Shown here in pieces: positions 37,068-49,955 of a DNA stretch of 64,000 nucleotides. The translations under genes were made by a program, and so were the position numbers. The stretch is from Neoarius graeffei (taxonomy: Eukaryota > Chordata > Actinopteri > Siluriformes > Ariidae): assembly GCF_027579695.1 (NCBI RefSeq), contig NC_083574.1, positions 62,275,559 through 62,339,558 on the forward strand. Direction: 5' to 3'. Each line of letters starts with the position of its first letter. The first letter of the stretch is position 1. A model generated the notes under the pieces. The model did no database searches, was not told where the DNA came from, and was given only the letters and a program-made list of their open reading frames with translations.

Positions 37068-37883
37068 GGAGTTATAAGAAAAGTGGTAGGAGTTGGGGAC
37101 AGGAGGTTTCTCTCGCTTTCGCTCTGTGTCCCCTGGACCTGTGGCATACACCAACGCTTCTGCATTTACATCACGCTTCTTGCGCTAAGTCCCTTTCAGC
37201 TAAGGTGAAAGGTAAAGCTCCTCCCACTTCCACACCTGCGCTCTTTGACACACTTCCCAAACTAAGGGCGCGCAAACTGCACTGTGATCATGCTTCCTAC
37301 CTAGCGCAGTGAAAAAAAAAAAAGAAAAAAAAAACCCAAAACATTTGCCACGGGTTAAGATCTAAGTGAGTGCCGTGATTAAGTATTCATACCGCTGCAA
37401 AGGGAGAGAAAGACAACATTTGTGTTGTTTGATTCTCTTCCCCGTTCCCTTATGTAATGCTGACTCTCACCACAAATGGTAGCAAACGATCATTTCTACT
37501 GTGTACTTGCAGAAATGAAATCAAAAAGGCTTTTGGTCAAGCCAAAGAGAGGTCATTCTAATAATGCCCGGGGTCAGTAGTGGGAGCCGGCGAGTCTCCG
37601 CGTCATTTTTCATTTGTTCACGGAGTTAATGACAGTTGCAGGGGCCGTCAACACAGTCGCCGTGTGATGTCACTAGCACATACCAGAGGATTATAAGAGC
37701 AGGTAAGGACAAAGACTGTGGATGAAATCGAAGAATAAACATTTTTAGCACTCCCCACCAAGTGCACCTTCCCAAACCTCTTGGGATTAAGAACTTAACA
37801 TATACTATGTAATCTAAAATTTGGAGCCCTTCTTAATTCTTTTTGTTTTCACCGTTCTTAAATCACTAAATCATGACGTAAGC

Positions 37884-37885
37884 GA

Positions 37886-37937
<52 letters not shown>

Positions 37938-37938
37938 A
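37884..37938. repeat. (GAAA)n microsatellite
   Basis: About 14 tetranucleotide copies. Confidence 0.95.
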
Positions 37939-39065
37939 ACATTTTTCTGAGAATTTCTTTCTGTGGAGCGATGCGCTTTCTGCTCTTTGGTGCCCTTTGC
38001 TTCGCTAGCTGATTAATACATACAATTCTCCTGACAAAATCATACCACAATTCTTCTTTTGCACTAGTTCCAAGTGAGTGAAGCAATCAAGCCATTAATA
38101 CTTCTCATTTCTGCCGTCTGCATTCTGCCCCCCCCCCCAAGACGGTGATGGAATGTCCAACAGTTCTGTCCAATGTTCGGATCTTGATCTTCTAAATTTC
38201 AAGTATCTCTGATTTTACTGATTGAAAAACACAGCCAGATTGTGGACAAAGGTGCGAGCAGGTGGGATTTTCTTATTGTCAGATACTTCCGCATGGTTTT
38301 TAAAGTTTTCAGCGTGATTTTCAGGTTGTCCTACGATTATCCTTGTGAGAAATTCAGCCTTGAAATTGGTGGATAATAAAGTTTACCTTGTAACTGCACA
38401 TGGCGCACGCACGCACGCACACACACACGACTAAAATAATGTACGAGTACTATGTACTATGTTATTTTAGTACTATGTACTACAATAACAATCTTGCTCA
38501 TTTTATATTTGCTAATTATTACATGGGTAAGTCCTTTACATGCTTTAACTAGGATATCTTTTAAAATTAGCCTTATTAATAGAACACAAAATTGAACGAA
38601 ATCCAATATAATTTGAATGAGAATTTATATTGGATTCATATCTTAGAATTCCTGAGGTCAGGGTTAAGTTTCTCGAAAGTATGTCGCAGTACACAAATAA
38701 TCGTTAAAGGGTATACCAAGCATCACATAAACCAACGCATTGTGGAAACTGGACCCAGCTCATCTTTTGTGGTTTTGTCATTTTGACACATTTCAAAGCG
38801 CTCTGAACTCTGCTTAAACTAGAGTGCTGAGTTTGTCGTTTCAGTGTTGACAGGTTACACTGAACATTCTTAGAAATTCTCACGGACAAGAAAACTACGA
38901 CGTCTCAACGTGTCTCTCGCCCTAACCTTAATCATTCCCAACTTTTCAGACGAGACATGTCAATTCTCATTTGTATGTATAGTATAACTTCAGGCTTCAA
39001 TAAAGTTACGAGAAAAAAATAAGTCCTACTCCAAGGCCACTCCCCTTGCCAAGTGTCGTTTAGAC

Positions 39066-39111
39066 CAAGAGTTCTCAAAATTTTTGCAGCCAGGGACCTC
39101 TTAAACTGTAT

Positions 39112-39179
<68 letters not shown>

Positions 39180-39606
39180 CCTATAAACTATTCATGTACA
39201 TCCAAATATTCAGATATTAGACTTGTTATTAACCTACATGTGTACAGTAGTACTTGGCTATTTAGTTGAGCTTTTATTTCTGAGCCGCACACTCATAAAA
39301 TCCACTTTTTAATTAAATGTTGATTAAAATTGTCATTATATTCAAAATGACATTATTTATAGACCAACTGAATTTTGAGTTATTTGAGGTTTGGATTAAA
39401 ACCCATTCAATTCAAGTGACCAGTCAAATCGGCTAATAACTATAAGAACGCAATAGTAAATCTATAAACTTTGATCATAGTGGATTTAGATTTCTACCAC
39501 TGTCAAACAAACAAACAAACAAACAAACAAAAATAAATAAATGACAGACCCCCTAGCTGCTTCATGGACCCTCAGGGGTCTCCGGAATCCACTTTGAGAA
39601 CCATGG
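39066..39606. mobile_element. hAT-type MITE
   Basis: The left end CAAGAGTTCTCAAA and right end TTTGAGAACCATGG are near-perfect inverted repeats of the hAT consensus CAGNGGTTCTCAAA. Flanking octamers GTTTAGAC (39058-39065) and CTTTAGAC (39607-39614) match at seven of eight, the 8-bp target duplication expected for hAT. Inside are (AATC)n at 39112-39179 and (AAAC)n near 39506, and no coding region. Confidence 0.8.
39112..39179. repeat. (AATC)n microsatellite inside the hAT MITE
   Basis: About 17 tetranucleotide copies. Confidence 0.95.
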
Positions 39607-40649
39607 CTTTAGACAGATGGAAAAGTGCCACACTAGATGGACATCCAGAGGTACTAATGATTATAAATGCATTGAGTACATGATCGGTACAGTCGGACAG
39701 GACAAAAACACCAGAAATATGAACTAATGGTGCCTGTCACTGGAATAACAGGAGATAGATTGAGTTCCCTTGGGGGATGTTGAGGTAGGGGAATACTTGC
39801 ACTGTAAATACAAGTTTTACGAATAATTTTATTTACATATAGCCTATGTTAGGAATATGTATATTCCAGCGGACATTCATATCACAATTGACATCCATGT
39901 TCACAAAACGCGGCTATTTCAAGAACAGATGCGCTTGGTCATTTGGTCTATATCTTAAAAAATAAAATAAAATAAAAATAGAGGCGATATAGCCAGTCAT
40001 TAATCCGGATGAAGGCATGGTGCGGGAGTTGCCGAAGTATTTTTCGTGTCACTGAAATATCAAAAATTAAATCGCACAAGGGAGCTTTCACAAGGGTCGT
40101 AGTCCTTGTCTCCGTTTTGCCGTGTGTCGGACTGTGTTACTGGCCAAAGAGACCTGCGCTGTAAATGGGCTTCCACGCCTGTCATCCCCTTAATAGACCT
40201 GTCAAATAATGGCTCCGCCTCAGGAGCGAAAGTGGTGGCATATCAGCGAAAAAGACATATGTGGCGAGGTTGCGAATAGTTGCTTCAAGAGAGCGGGGAA
40301 AGGGCGTTGAAGCTGTGGTACCAGATTTTATCCGACTTTTTTTTTCTTCCATCAAAACGCCTGATTTAGTGTGCAATGAGTTGTCCCCTCAGTATTAATA
40401 GTTTTTTTTTAACTTAGGAAGGATTTTTTTTATTTTTGCATGTATTTTTCTATTTACATCAGTTTAGTATGCTTTAATATTCATGTAAAACAGTGTTTCT
40501 AAACAGGCGTCAGTATCTGCTTTTCAGATCCAAAACACACTGTCAGCCAATCGCAACCATAACATGCTGAATGACAAACTTCATTAACTTAAATTAGCCA
40601 AACTCTAATGGTTAAAAAATATTTAACATGAGACGTTTTGCTTGTTGTC

Positions 40650-40650
<1 letters not shown>

Positions 40651-40710
<60 letters not shown>
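40651..40710. repeat. (ATT)n microsatellite
   Basis: About 20 copies. Confidence 0.95.
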
Positions 40711-40712
<2 letters not shown>

Positions 40713-41228
40713 CAAGTGATTTAAGGTTTCATTACAGGTGTGTGGACGTGATCAATACCGATATCAAAAAATAAGAGCGCATAATCCATTTACTTGGACT
40801 TGGATACCATGGACTGTTTTCCCAACTGATAACACAAATAAATGTAACGAGGCCGTTAATGGCAAAGTCAGCGCCAAAAGCAGGTCATAAATCAAACCAA
40901 GAGGTTTTAATTTGTTTCATTGGGTCTCTTAATCTCAGTACACAATTCTCGCTTGACTCTATAGGACTACAGTAGAGAGCGGCTTAATGTTCCAAGCACC
41001 TTAAATATGAGATTATCCTGTGTCTTCTCCTTTTTCGTTATTCAACCCCCAATACCACCAAATATCAGAACTTGTCCAAATAAATGGTCTTGAGTATATA
41101 AACACTATATTAACAGCGGTATATTGAAATACCCATTTTAATCCAAGGCGTGTCACAACATACGAACTACACCTAAAATAAAACGACAGTGTGAGACGGT
41201 TGTTAAGAGCAAATTCATTAGGCTGGTC

Positions 41229-41229
41229 C

Positions 41230-41291
<62 letters not shown>
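41229..41291. repeat. (GT)n microsatellite
   Basis: About 31 copies. Confidence 0.95.
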
Positions 41292-41292
<1 letters not shown>

Positions 41293-41926
41293 CCGCAGGG
41301 TGCTCGCTTTTCGTCAGGTATATCTAATTAGAGCATATTCATAGCTTCTTTTTTTCTTTTCACACCCTTCAGGCGCCCACACAGATTCAGTGAGGCAAAG
41401 CATAATTAGAGACACTGTTCCTTTAATTGTGGTCTATGTGGGCAAGTTATAAAAGGTTTTTTTTTTTTTTTTAAATCACCACTGTTTTTGCATTTTGCAA
41501 GCTCATTCTCGCTCTCCTCCTATCTCCTATCAGTCCTTTTCTTTCTCTTTTTTAGTTCACTGATCTGAGCTTGAAATGCGAAGACAGCAGTGCTAAGCCT
41601 CCAAACGTGCGATTTTTCCAGAAGATCTCTCGAAGCAATCTCAGCCCGCCTGACCCCTGACAGCTGCAGATCTCTTTATTTCTCTCTCTGCTGCCACTTC
41701 ATTTTGTGGCAAAGCTCTCATATTCACACTTTGCTCGGTCCGGTGTTTGTTATGTGCATACACACGAAATACCCCACAGAGAGAATTAAAAAAAAAAACG
41801 TGGTTGCGGTGGTGGATGGGACGAAAGGGGATGGGGTTGGTTTGGTTCTCATCGGTGGCGCTCACTAAATCCGCCATACGCAGTTTCACGTTTTCACCGA
41901 CCAGTCACCGGTATCAACACATCCCC

Positions 41927-41979
<53 letters not shown>

Positions 41980-42721
41980 GGGGGTGGGGGGAGTGGTAAC
42001 GTGACCGAGAGAAATATAATTGGGCTATAATGTTGTTCTGCGTTTTCCGAAAGTTATGTATCTTTATGACTAGGGAATAATTTCACGAAAACGTTCATTA
42101 AAAAGCAAAAAGCAGTTAAACAATCGATCCACGATGTCTCTACCGAAAGAGTGAAAACAGAAAATATTTGTTTTAAATGGCGGGAATTTACCAATAAGTT
42201 TAAAAGCAACTCTTGCAAAGCAAAAACGGAGCTAAATATTTTGTCGGGAAAAAAATAATAAACGGTTATTTTATCATGATATGTATTATATAAAAATTTT
42301 CTGCACAAACGAAGCCTATTTTGTGACACATTTTGTTTGACTGCCACTGCTGTCAAGTTGGATATTCTGATAATTTTTTATTATATTTTTTGTTGATAAA
42401 AATTAATGAATAATCAAATATCAGCAAATAGAGATTGAGAGGATATCCACTATCACCCAGTCGCCAGTCCCACTTTCATTACCGAAATTTTTTCATGCCA
42501 GCTGTAGATGGGATTCAAAAGGTATATGCATAGAAATGAGGACTATTTTACGAGGCATACGTTGTCCCAACTTCATGTAGAAGATTTTATGTAGCTGCTT
42601 GACGCAGTGATCGATAAATTCACCAGTATCTGTTTTGTCTCTGTTAAAGGCGTAACCACAAGGAAGACATTGAATGACAGCTGCTACACTTGAAAAAATC
42701 CCTGGCAACGATCAAACGATA

Positions 42722-42722
<1 letters not shown>

Positions 42723-42778
<56 letters not shown>
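42723..42778. repeat. (ATT)n microsatellite
   Basis: About 18 copies. Confidence 0.95.
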
Positions 42779-42779
<1 letters not shown>

Positions 42780-43212
42780 GAAATTGACCAGAAAGGATTT
42801 TTTGTACCGAAATTAGCGGCCTCTGTCTTTTTGACGTAGAACTGCATGCATCTGAATAAAGAAGTACTGAATAAGTAATATTCGTTCATTTTCGAACTCG
42901 TTTACGTACTCCGAATTAAGATTTTTTTTTTGAGGTAGGCATGTTAAATAAATACAGTATTTTTTTCACTTATAAATCTTTCGGGAAACGCACCCATATT
43001 CCGTTTCTAATGCTCTTTCTTTATCTAATTCTGTCCATCCACGTATATATACATATATATCTATATATACACCTCCTTGCCCAAAGCTTTTTGTTGTCTT
43101 CCTGTTTGTAGCCTACGACCTACTGACCTAACTTCGTAACGAACGGCAGAATCTAATCGTAACATTCAAATCTACCTGTCCTGACTGTCAATGCATCACA
43201 CACTGTATCCGG

Positions 43213-43213
<1 letters not shown>

Positions 43214-43287
<74 letters not shown>
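43214..43287. repeat. (CA)n microsatellite
   Basis: About 37 uninterrupted CA units. Confidence 0.95.
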
Positions 43288-43291
<4 letters not shown>

Positions 43292-44385
43292 CAATGACAC
43301 AAAAGAGAGTGCGATGAAGTGTTTATTGGAAATGTAGCCGGACCCTCCCACTTTGAGGGTGTATATGTTGTCGGACCCTCCCATTCTTGAAATGAGACTA
43401 AGGGCTCTGTCACTAGTCTTTATACAAAATGTTTAGCATAATTACATACCAAAGACAGAATCGCCACCTTCAGATTTTATGGGTCACAAAGCATCCACAA
43501 TTACCACTTTATTGTCCACTGAAGTCCAGTGACAAAGAAAGAAAGAAAAAAAAATCTCATCTGCCTAATCTAAACTCGGGGGAATAAATTTTCATTCTTA
43601 TAATTAAAAAAAGGGAGATTACTTCCAAACTGACAACTTGTTTACATATAATTGTAAAGTTCAGAGGACTTGCCATGTTTTGAGAGAACGTGAATAGGGA
43701 CTGCACTCTCAATCTGTCTTTCTAAAGAGAAACTCCAGAAAGGCAGATCCATACGTCATTTGGGTTCACGCCATTGCGACATTGTGGCAAAATATATGTG
43801 TAAACGGAGTATGTGCAAAACATAAACCCATATTCACTCTGGGGAACAAAGCTCAACAAAAGGAAATTATAAATATATATCTAGTACTCATGACAAGACA
43901 AGCAGTTATGCCGTCGATAGGTGATCATTCAAATAGTAATGCAAAAATGCCTATAAAACATTCTATTGGCACATTTTCACACATGTTTAAGGGAAATATT
44001 ATTCATGGAATATAAAATATTTGTTTTTGCTTAGAGTTTCAATAACATTCATTAGCAATGTGATAAATTAATTAAAAAAACATTTCGCAAAATATAAGGG
44101 GTGTTTAGCATTTCTGTCATTTGATACTCGCCTCACCGCAACTAATGCTTAAACCCCAGATCTGGCTTTGCAGAAAAGAAACAAAGAAACAAACACAAAA
44201 ATAAAGAACAAGCGGGATAACTAAATATATAAATTCCTCCGAAGAGAGAAGAATGTGGTTGCATCCACATAATAAGTATAAACTGACAGCTTGAAGTATT
44301 AGACCTCGAACTGGATCACTATCATTTTGGATTTCATGTGCAGGTGCCAATATGAAAATTCAAAATGAAAAAAAAAAGGTGAAGA

Positions 44386-44387
44386 TG

Positions 44388-44458
<71 letters not shown>

Positions 44459-44459
44459 G
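44386..44459. repeat. (AAT)n(ATT)n palindromic microsatellite
   Basis: About 12 AAT units run directly into about 12 ATT units, making a nearly perfect palindrome of over 70 bp. Confidence 0.93.
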
Positions 44460-44613
44460 TTTTATAAAGGTGATAAAACGTTTCTTAAAATAGCCTAAAT
44501 GTACTTCTCTTGATTTCTCTTTGATTTTCATATTAGATTTAGCTAACCACAAAGACTTTTTTTTTTTCAGAAAACTTTTTACCCATCATTTTTAAGGGTT
44601 GCAACAGTTCTGG

Positions 44614-44615
<2 letters not shown>

Positions 44616-44675
<60 letters not shown>
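44616..44675. repeat. (GT)n microsatellite
   Basis: About 30 copies. Confidence 0.95.
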
Positions 44676-44678
<3 letters not shown>

Positions 44679-44761
44679 ACTGAGCACCAAATATCTCCAC
44701 AAGCATAATAAAATCTGACAATTTTCACCTTGTATGGATATTTGGATGGCCCCTCAAGGAA

Positions 44762-44793
<32 letters not shown>

Positions 44794-44955
44794 CGTCGTC
44801 GTTTAAAAATAAATAAATACATGAGAAAAAAAATAATTTTCATTACTAAGATTAAGGTTAGGGTTATGTTTAGGTGCAGGCACAACATTAATTAACTACA
44901 TTAATAATTATGCCAGTGGAAGGTCCTCATAAGGGCTGTGAGGAAAATGAACACT

Positions 44956-44972
44956 ATGATGATGGTGGTGGT

Positions 44973-45032
<60 letters not shown>
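44956..45032. repeat. (GGT)n(GT)n microsatellite
   Basis: A short GGT run followed by about 30 GT units. Confidence 0.95.
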
Positions 45033-45034
<2 letters not shown>

Positions 45035-45893
45035 CAGTCTGCCTCAATTAGATAGGACTTAGTGTAAATTTGGGTGATATAGTGATAAGGATAAGGGTCC
45101 ATGTTTAAGAGTCATTGTAAAACCGCAAACAATAATCTAAAAGGATTTGGGAGGAACCTACACACATTAAAAGACGTGAAGATCGGATTCAGTAATGATA
45201 CAGGTATACTTTTGACTGTGGTACAATATAGCGCCATCTCGCTTTTAAACGTAGAATGACACTGGACCTCTATGTCCAGAGAGCTAGGGGCGGGGGGTGA
45301 GGCGGGGGGGTCTTTGACAGTATACATGGTAAAATCAGGATACATGGTAAAATCCATTAGCCACTGGTCTTCTTTAATCTAAATTCTCCATCAGTTGTTT
45401 CTAAATGTGAGCAAATAAATGGACATTAAAATATTATTTATACCTGTGAAAAACTGCATATATCGAGGACACATTTTATTGGCGTATCATGCATATTTTG
45501 AGTCTACATCTCAATCGAGAGAACGGGCTTAACTTTGAGCTTGAATGACTGCATTTAATAATGATCATGAAATACAATTAGAAACAAAAAGTTGTCCTAA
45601 GAATCTGTGCCTGGTTTTTAGTGTACCTTTAGAATGCATTATTTCCAAACACAGATTTCTTTGGAAAGTGACTGTTGATGTTGTGGTTGTTGTTGCTGCT
45701 GCTGCTGAGAATAAGAATATAGTGGATGTGTTAACAATATTAATGAAATGTGTTGTGTTTTTATAGCGGTTTTAACAAGGGACATTGGTACAAAGCAACT
45801 TAGGAATCCGGATACAAAATTTAAATTCGAACTTCATATTTTCCCCAAATGAGCAAATCAGAGGCGACGTTAAATGCTTACATTCTGTTATTT

Positions 45894-45895
<2 letters not shown>

Positions 45896-45960
<65 letters not shown>
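45896..45960. repeat. (CA)n microsatellite
   Basis: About 32 copies. Confidence 0.95.
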
Positions 45961-45963
<3 letters not shown>

Positions 45964-46875
45964 AGAGACCCTAAGATGAAGCGTGTGAACGGATTAAATT
46001 AGGTCACAGCTGAAATCTCTTCCTCTAAAGTGGAATACACTTCGTGGATAGTGTATGCTGGTAAAATGACGAATTTTCAACTGTTCAGTGCATTAGAAAA
46101 ACAATAAATAAATAAATAAATAAATAAATAACCAGTGCATTTGTAAACTGAATCATCGTGAATCACCATCGATACTTACATATCACAACCAAAATTTCAG
46201 CCAAACAAAGCCTACAGGCTCAGGTAATTCACTTTGCAACTTTCAGAGTATAATTAAATGGTTATACTTCATTGTAGGTAAGAATCGTTGCTCTGTCTGT
46301 GGACAGCAATCTTGTGTCCATCATGTAATCCCTAGCGGGCTGTCATTTTCTGTAATATTTTCTTATTTTTCTAATATGCTCACATTACTTAATTTGGGAC
46401 TCCATTAGGTCCACCACATAAAGGCATGTTATCGACTAGAATAACACTTGCGCACGGGTGTTATGGATCGTCTTTACAAAAGATAACCGACGATTGGACT
46501 CCAAGTGAAAGATTCATTCGTTTCAAGAGGTTAGCAAAGTTGCCTGGTCCGTGACTAGCATGACCAAGTGGCTTTTCCTAGTCAGCACAAAGCGCTTCAA
46601 AGAAATCTCTAAAAACACTCAAATGTACATACACTGAAACACTCTCACACCCCTACCTCAACTGCAGTTGTCTTTTCTGTATAAAGCATTGTGCCCCTTT
46701 TATACGTCTGAACAGTTTTTACGGGATGAACTTTACCATCCCCCCCCCCCTCCGCACACCTCCCTCCCTTTTGCCCATTACTGCTTTTGTTAAAATAAAA
46801 TAAAAATTATATGCGCATATGCATATATGCATCTGAACTTGAAATAAGTACACGGATGAATTATAGTTAAACGCA

Positions 46876-46923
<48 letters not shown>

Positions 46924-47073
46924 CCAAAATGTACGCCTGGAGGGGAAAAAAAAAACAAAAAACTAGATTCTCCAGGCCTACAATAGATTGTATTAAGCGC
47001 GTTCCAACTTATAAGATTTACACTTCTCATAAGATAACTGGTTTCGAATTGTGCGGGAAAAGCAGACTGAGAA

Positions 47074-47125
<52 letters not shown>
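47074..47125. repeat. (GT)n microsatellite
   Basis: About 25 copies. Confidence 0.95.
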
Positions 47126-47127
<2 letters not shown>

Positions 47128-47439
47128 CAAAGAATCAGTTCTAAAAGGCAAGAACGAACCCATCAGAACTGAAAATGAGCATCTGGTCCTCGGTGCATAA
47201 TTACTTGCTGTTTGCTGTGGCTATATTAAATAAATAAGCAAGTACGTTGGACACAAACGTGTATAATTAAAAAAGAAGAAAAAAAGAAAAGAAAATTAAA
47301 AGTACCTAAATGCTAGTTCCAAGTATCATGTGACGAACTGAAGATGTTTTAGGTGAGACAGGATTAAAAAAAAAAAAGGTTAGTTAGACAAAGTTTGATT
47401 TATAGACATACCGGCAAGAAAAAAGCGAGCTGACAATCA

Positions 47440-47567
47440 TCTCATCTCATCTCATTATCTCTAGCCGCTTTATCCTTCTACAGGGTCGCAGGCAAGCTGG
47501 AGCCTATCCCAGCTGACTACGGGCGAAAGGCGGGGTACACCCTGGACAAGTCGCCAGGTCATCACAG
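47440..47567 (-). mobile_element. 5'-truncated SINE, family A
   Basis: Only the 3' third is present, with its CATCTCATCTCATTATCTC tail at the left. Flanked by a 13-bp perfect duplication GAGCTGACAATCA at 47427-47439 and 47568-47580. Truncation at the head with a target duplication is the signature of incomplete target-primed reverse transcription. Confidence 0.9.
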
Positions 47568-47606
47568 GAGCTGACAATCAAATAAAAATAAATTAATAAG
47601 CAAGAC

Positions 47607-47607
<1 letters not shown>

Positions 47608-47692
<85 letters not shown>
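47608..47692. repeat. (GATA)n microsatellite
   Basis: About 21 uninterrupted tetranucleotide copies. Confidence 0.96.
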
Positions 47693-49432
47693 ACTATACT
47701 AAAACAAACACACTCTCAGTGTTATTTCGAACGCTCAAAGCCACTTTAACTCACAACCGCCAGAGTTTACAATTGGATATTGGATACATCATGACTACAC
47801 ATAATAATGATTGTTTTTACTAATGAAAAGTAAAATGTTGTTTGCATGTACCCGGCAATGTCGGGACATTCCTCGATTGTGAAGTGAATGTTAATGCTGT
47901 TGTGGAGAAAGTAGCTCGTTGCACGCAGTCTGTTACACTGAGAATTGTTGGTAGTTTTTGTTTAATGCCTGCTGTAGCCGACACTGGCCGACTATATACG
48001 TCCAAGCATCTCACCACCCCCCTCAGCCTTTGTGTTGAAGTCGGTTTGAGGTCTCTGGAGGTCCTGCAAGTGACAGTTCTGTGAATAGCGGGTAGATGGC
48101 ACAATTTTCTAACATTTACAGAGAGGAACGCACCGCGACGAGAGCAGCGAGTATATTTTAAAGCACTTTACTCAAATGAAAAAGATGACTCTGACAGAGA
48201 AGTTGAAAGGCACAACTAATTGGAACATTAGGGTTAGTTTTTGTATTAAATTGCCAGTGGAAATCTGTTTATGATTCTTTTTACAAAAAGAAAAAAAAAA
48301 GCTGATATGCAGATGTCTATTAGACTACTTCTAATCACACAATTCAACAACTGCTGGTGATCTAAACCGTCGTCTTGTGGCTAAGCTAATAAAAAAAAAA
48401 AAAGGACGGTATTGGCCAGATGAAAACAGGACAAAAGTACAGGCTAAACTTTGGGCTAAATGTCCATATCACACCGTTTATAGGATTACGGTAAAACGTT
48501 GTAGCCTGTTACTTGGAACATTGTCTATTTTTTTTTCACGCAAGTTACTTTGAGATCGAAAAGTCCTTCACTTTCACGCTTTAAAACTAGTGGCGTCAAA
48601 TGAACACGACGAAGTCGGTGTGTGTGTGTGTGCGTGCGTGTGTGTGGCTATTGCCTATTATCTCTTTGGGGTGTCACTATGGAAACCAGTTGCAGGCTCT
48701 TTCTTCACTGAGCTGAGTTCATCATAAGAATAACATGGCCTTCTGCGTGTCTACATATGACTGCTTTTAATGAAGAGCACATGCAACAAGACTATAAATC
48801 AAATGTACTCGCAATAAAACTTTTGTACTAAATGCACTTGCCAGTCGAATGAGAGAGCTTCGGTGATCACGATGGTATGAGAAGACTAAACTTACTGATT
48901 GATTACATTCACCTGCGAAGCAAAAAATAAATAGCTAGAATAGGTAAATGATCCAATTTTGAAGGAATTATGCTCTATATTAGTAGTTCCACGCAGTTCT
49001 ATTGACCCGATATTATTAGTATGGTATTCATAATATTAATCAAATGTTCTACTAGTCTCTGATTCTAAGAGCTTATTTCTAAGGTGCTCAGTGATTGCTA
49101 AAAGAAGCGTTTGTAATGAAATTTGCATCAGCTTTTAAGCAAGAAGATGGATATTTAGCAATATGTCTAAAGCGTTTTGTTTGGGGCAGACTCTGCTTAA
49201 TCAGTGGAGTACAATTTACAAAAGCTAAAGTGCCATTCTTTCTCCAGGAGGAAATAAATACAAGTGACACTGTATGGAGGGAGACCTCATTAGTTCGCTG
49301 TCCAGTGCTAATAAACGAGCAGGAGTGCAAATTATAGAGTTCAGTCTCAACACACGGTCTGTCAACTAAAATCAAACCTCAAGCCATGATCTAAATCTCT
49401 GCTAACTTTAAGTGCCAGGTCCAGGAAAGCAC

Positions 49433-49512
<80 letters not shown>
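49433..49512. repeat. (GAAA)n microsatellite
   Basis: About 19 tetranucleotide copies. Confidence 0.95.
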
Positions 49513-49887
49513 ATTATTAAACAATTAAAATACAACAGTTTGTTGCAAGAATAATGTGAAATAAGAGTCATCAAAAGCCCCGAACGTCAAATTCTAAAAT
49601 TACTACTTATTACTATAGTCTAATAATAATTAGCTGAATATACATGTAGTCTACATGCACTTCCGCTCCCGATCAGTCGGGGATGCTAAGCCACATAACC
49701 AACAACCATCAATGGAATCCGATCATCAGCAAATCCGGCCTGCGATCACACGCCGAGTACAAAACTGAATCCCTTAAGGATATAAAATTGCAATAATAAA
49801 TGGTGTTGGATAATTGTAGTTATTACGTGTTAATTGCTTTCATAGTATTACAGTAATCGAGAACGTCTCACGACAAAACAGTATATT

Positions 49888-49892
<5 letters not shown>

Positions 49893-49952
<60 letters not shown>
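49893..49952. repeat. (TA)n microsatellite
   Basis: About 30 copies. Confidence 0.95.

Positions 49953-49955
<3 letters not shown>

Larger units (their letters stand above)
36031..39065. other. non-coding stretch; candidate conserved regulatory block at 37090-37740
   Basis: No gene. Repeats: (CT)n 36248-36268, poly-C/(CA)n 36477-36505, (AAT)n 37014-37064, (GAAA)n 37884-37938. The 650-bp block 37090-37740 has high complexity, balanced GC and motifs such as TTAATGACAG and GTGATGTCAC, plus two AGGTCA-type half-sites (37534-37539 and 37550-37555). It looks like an enhancer-class conserved element, but conservation was not tested. Confidence 0.4.
39615..43213. other. non-coding stretch with microsatellites
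   Basis: No gene. Repeats: (ATT)n 40651-40710, (GT)n 41229-41291, (CT)n(CA)n 41929-41978, (ATT)n 42723-42778. The block 40080-40345 is repeat-free and moderately GC-rich and could be regulatory. Nothing else recognised. Confidence 0.45.
43288..47426. other. non-coding stretch with dense microsatellites
   Basis: No gene. Besides the tracts listed separately there are (GTT)n 44765-44802, (AAAT)n 46107-46131 and (ATT)n 46878-46922. The block 46270-46700 is repeat-free and complex and is a candidate regulatory element on composition alone. Confidence 0.45.

Noticed and set aside
41590-42004. Overlapping reading frames near 41.6-42.0 kb as a small gene
   Set aside because: They end in CT/CA microsatellite, have no domain and lack splice or promoter context.
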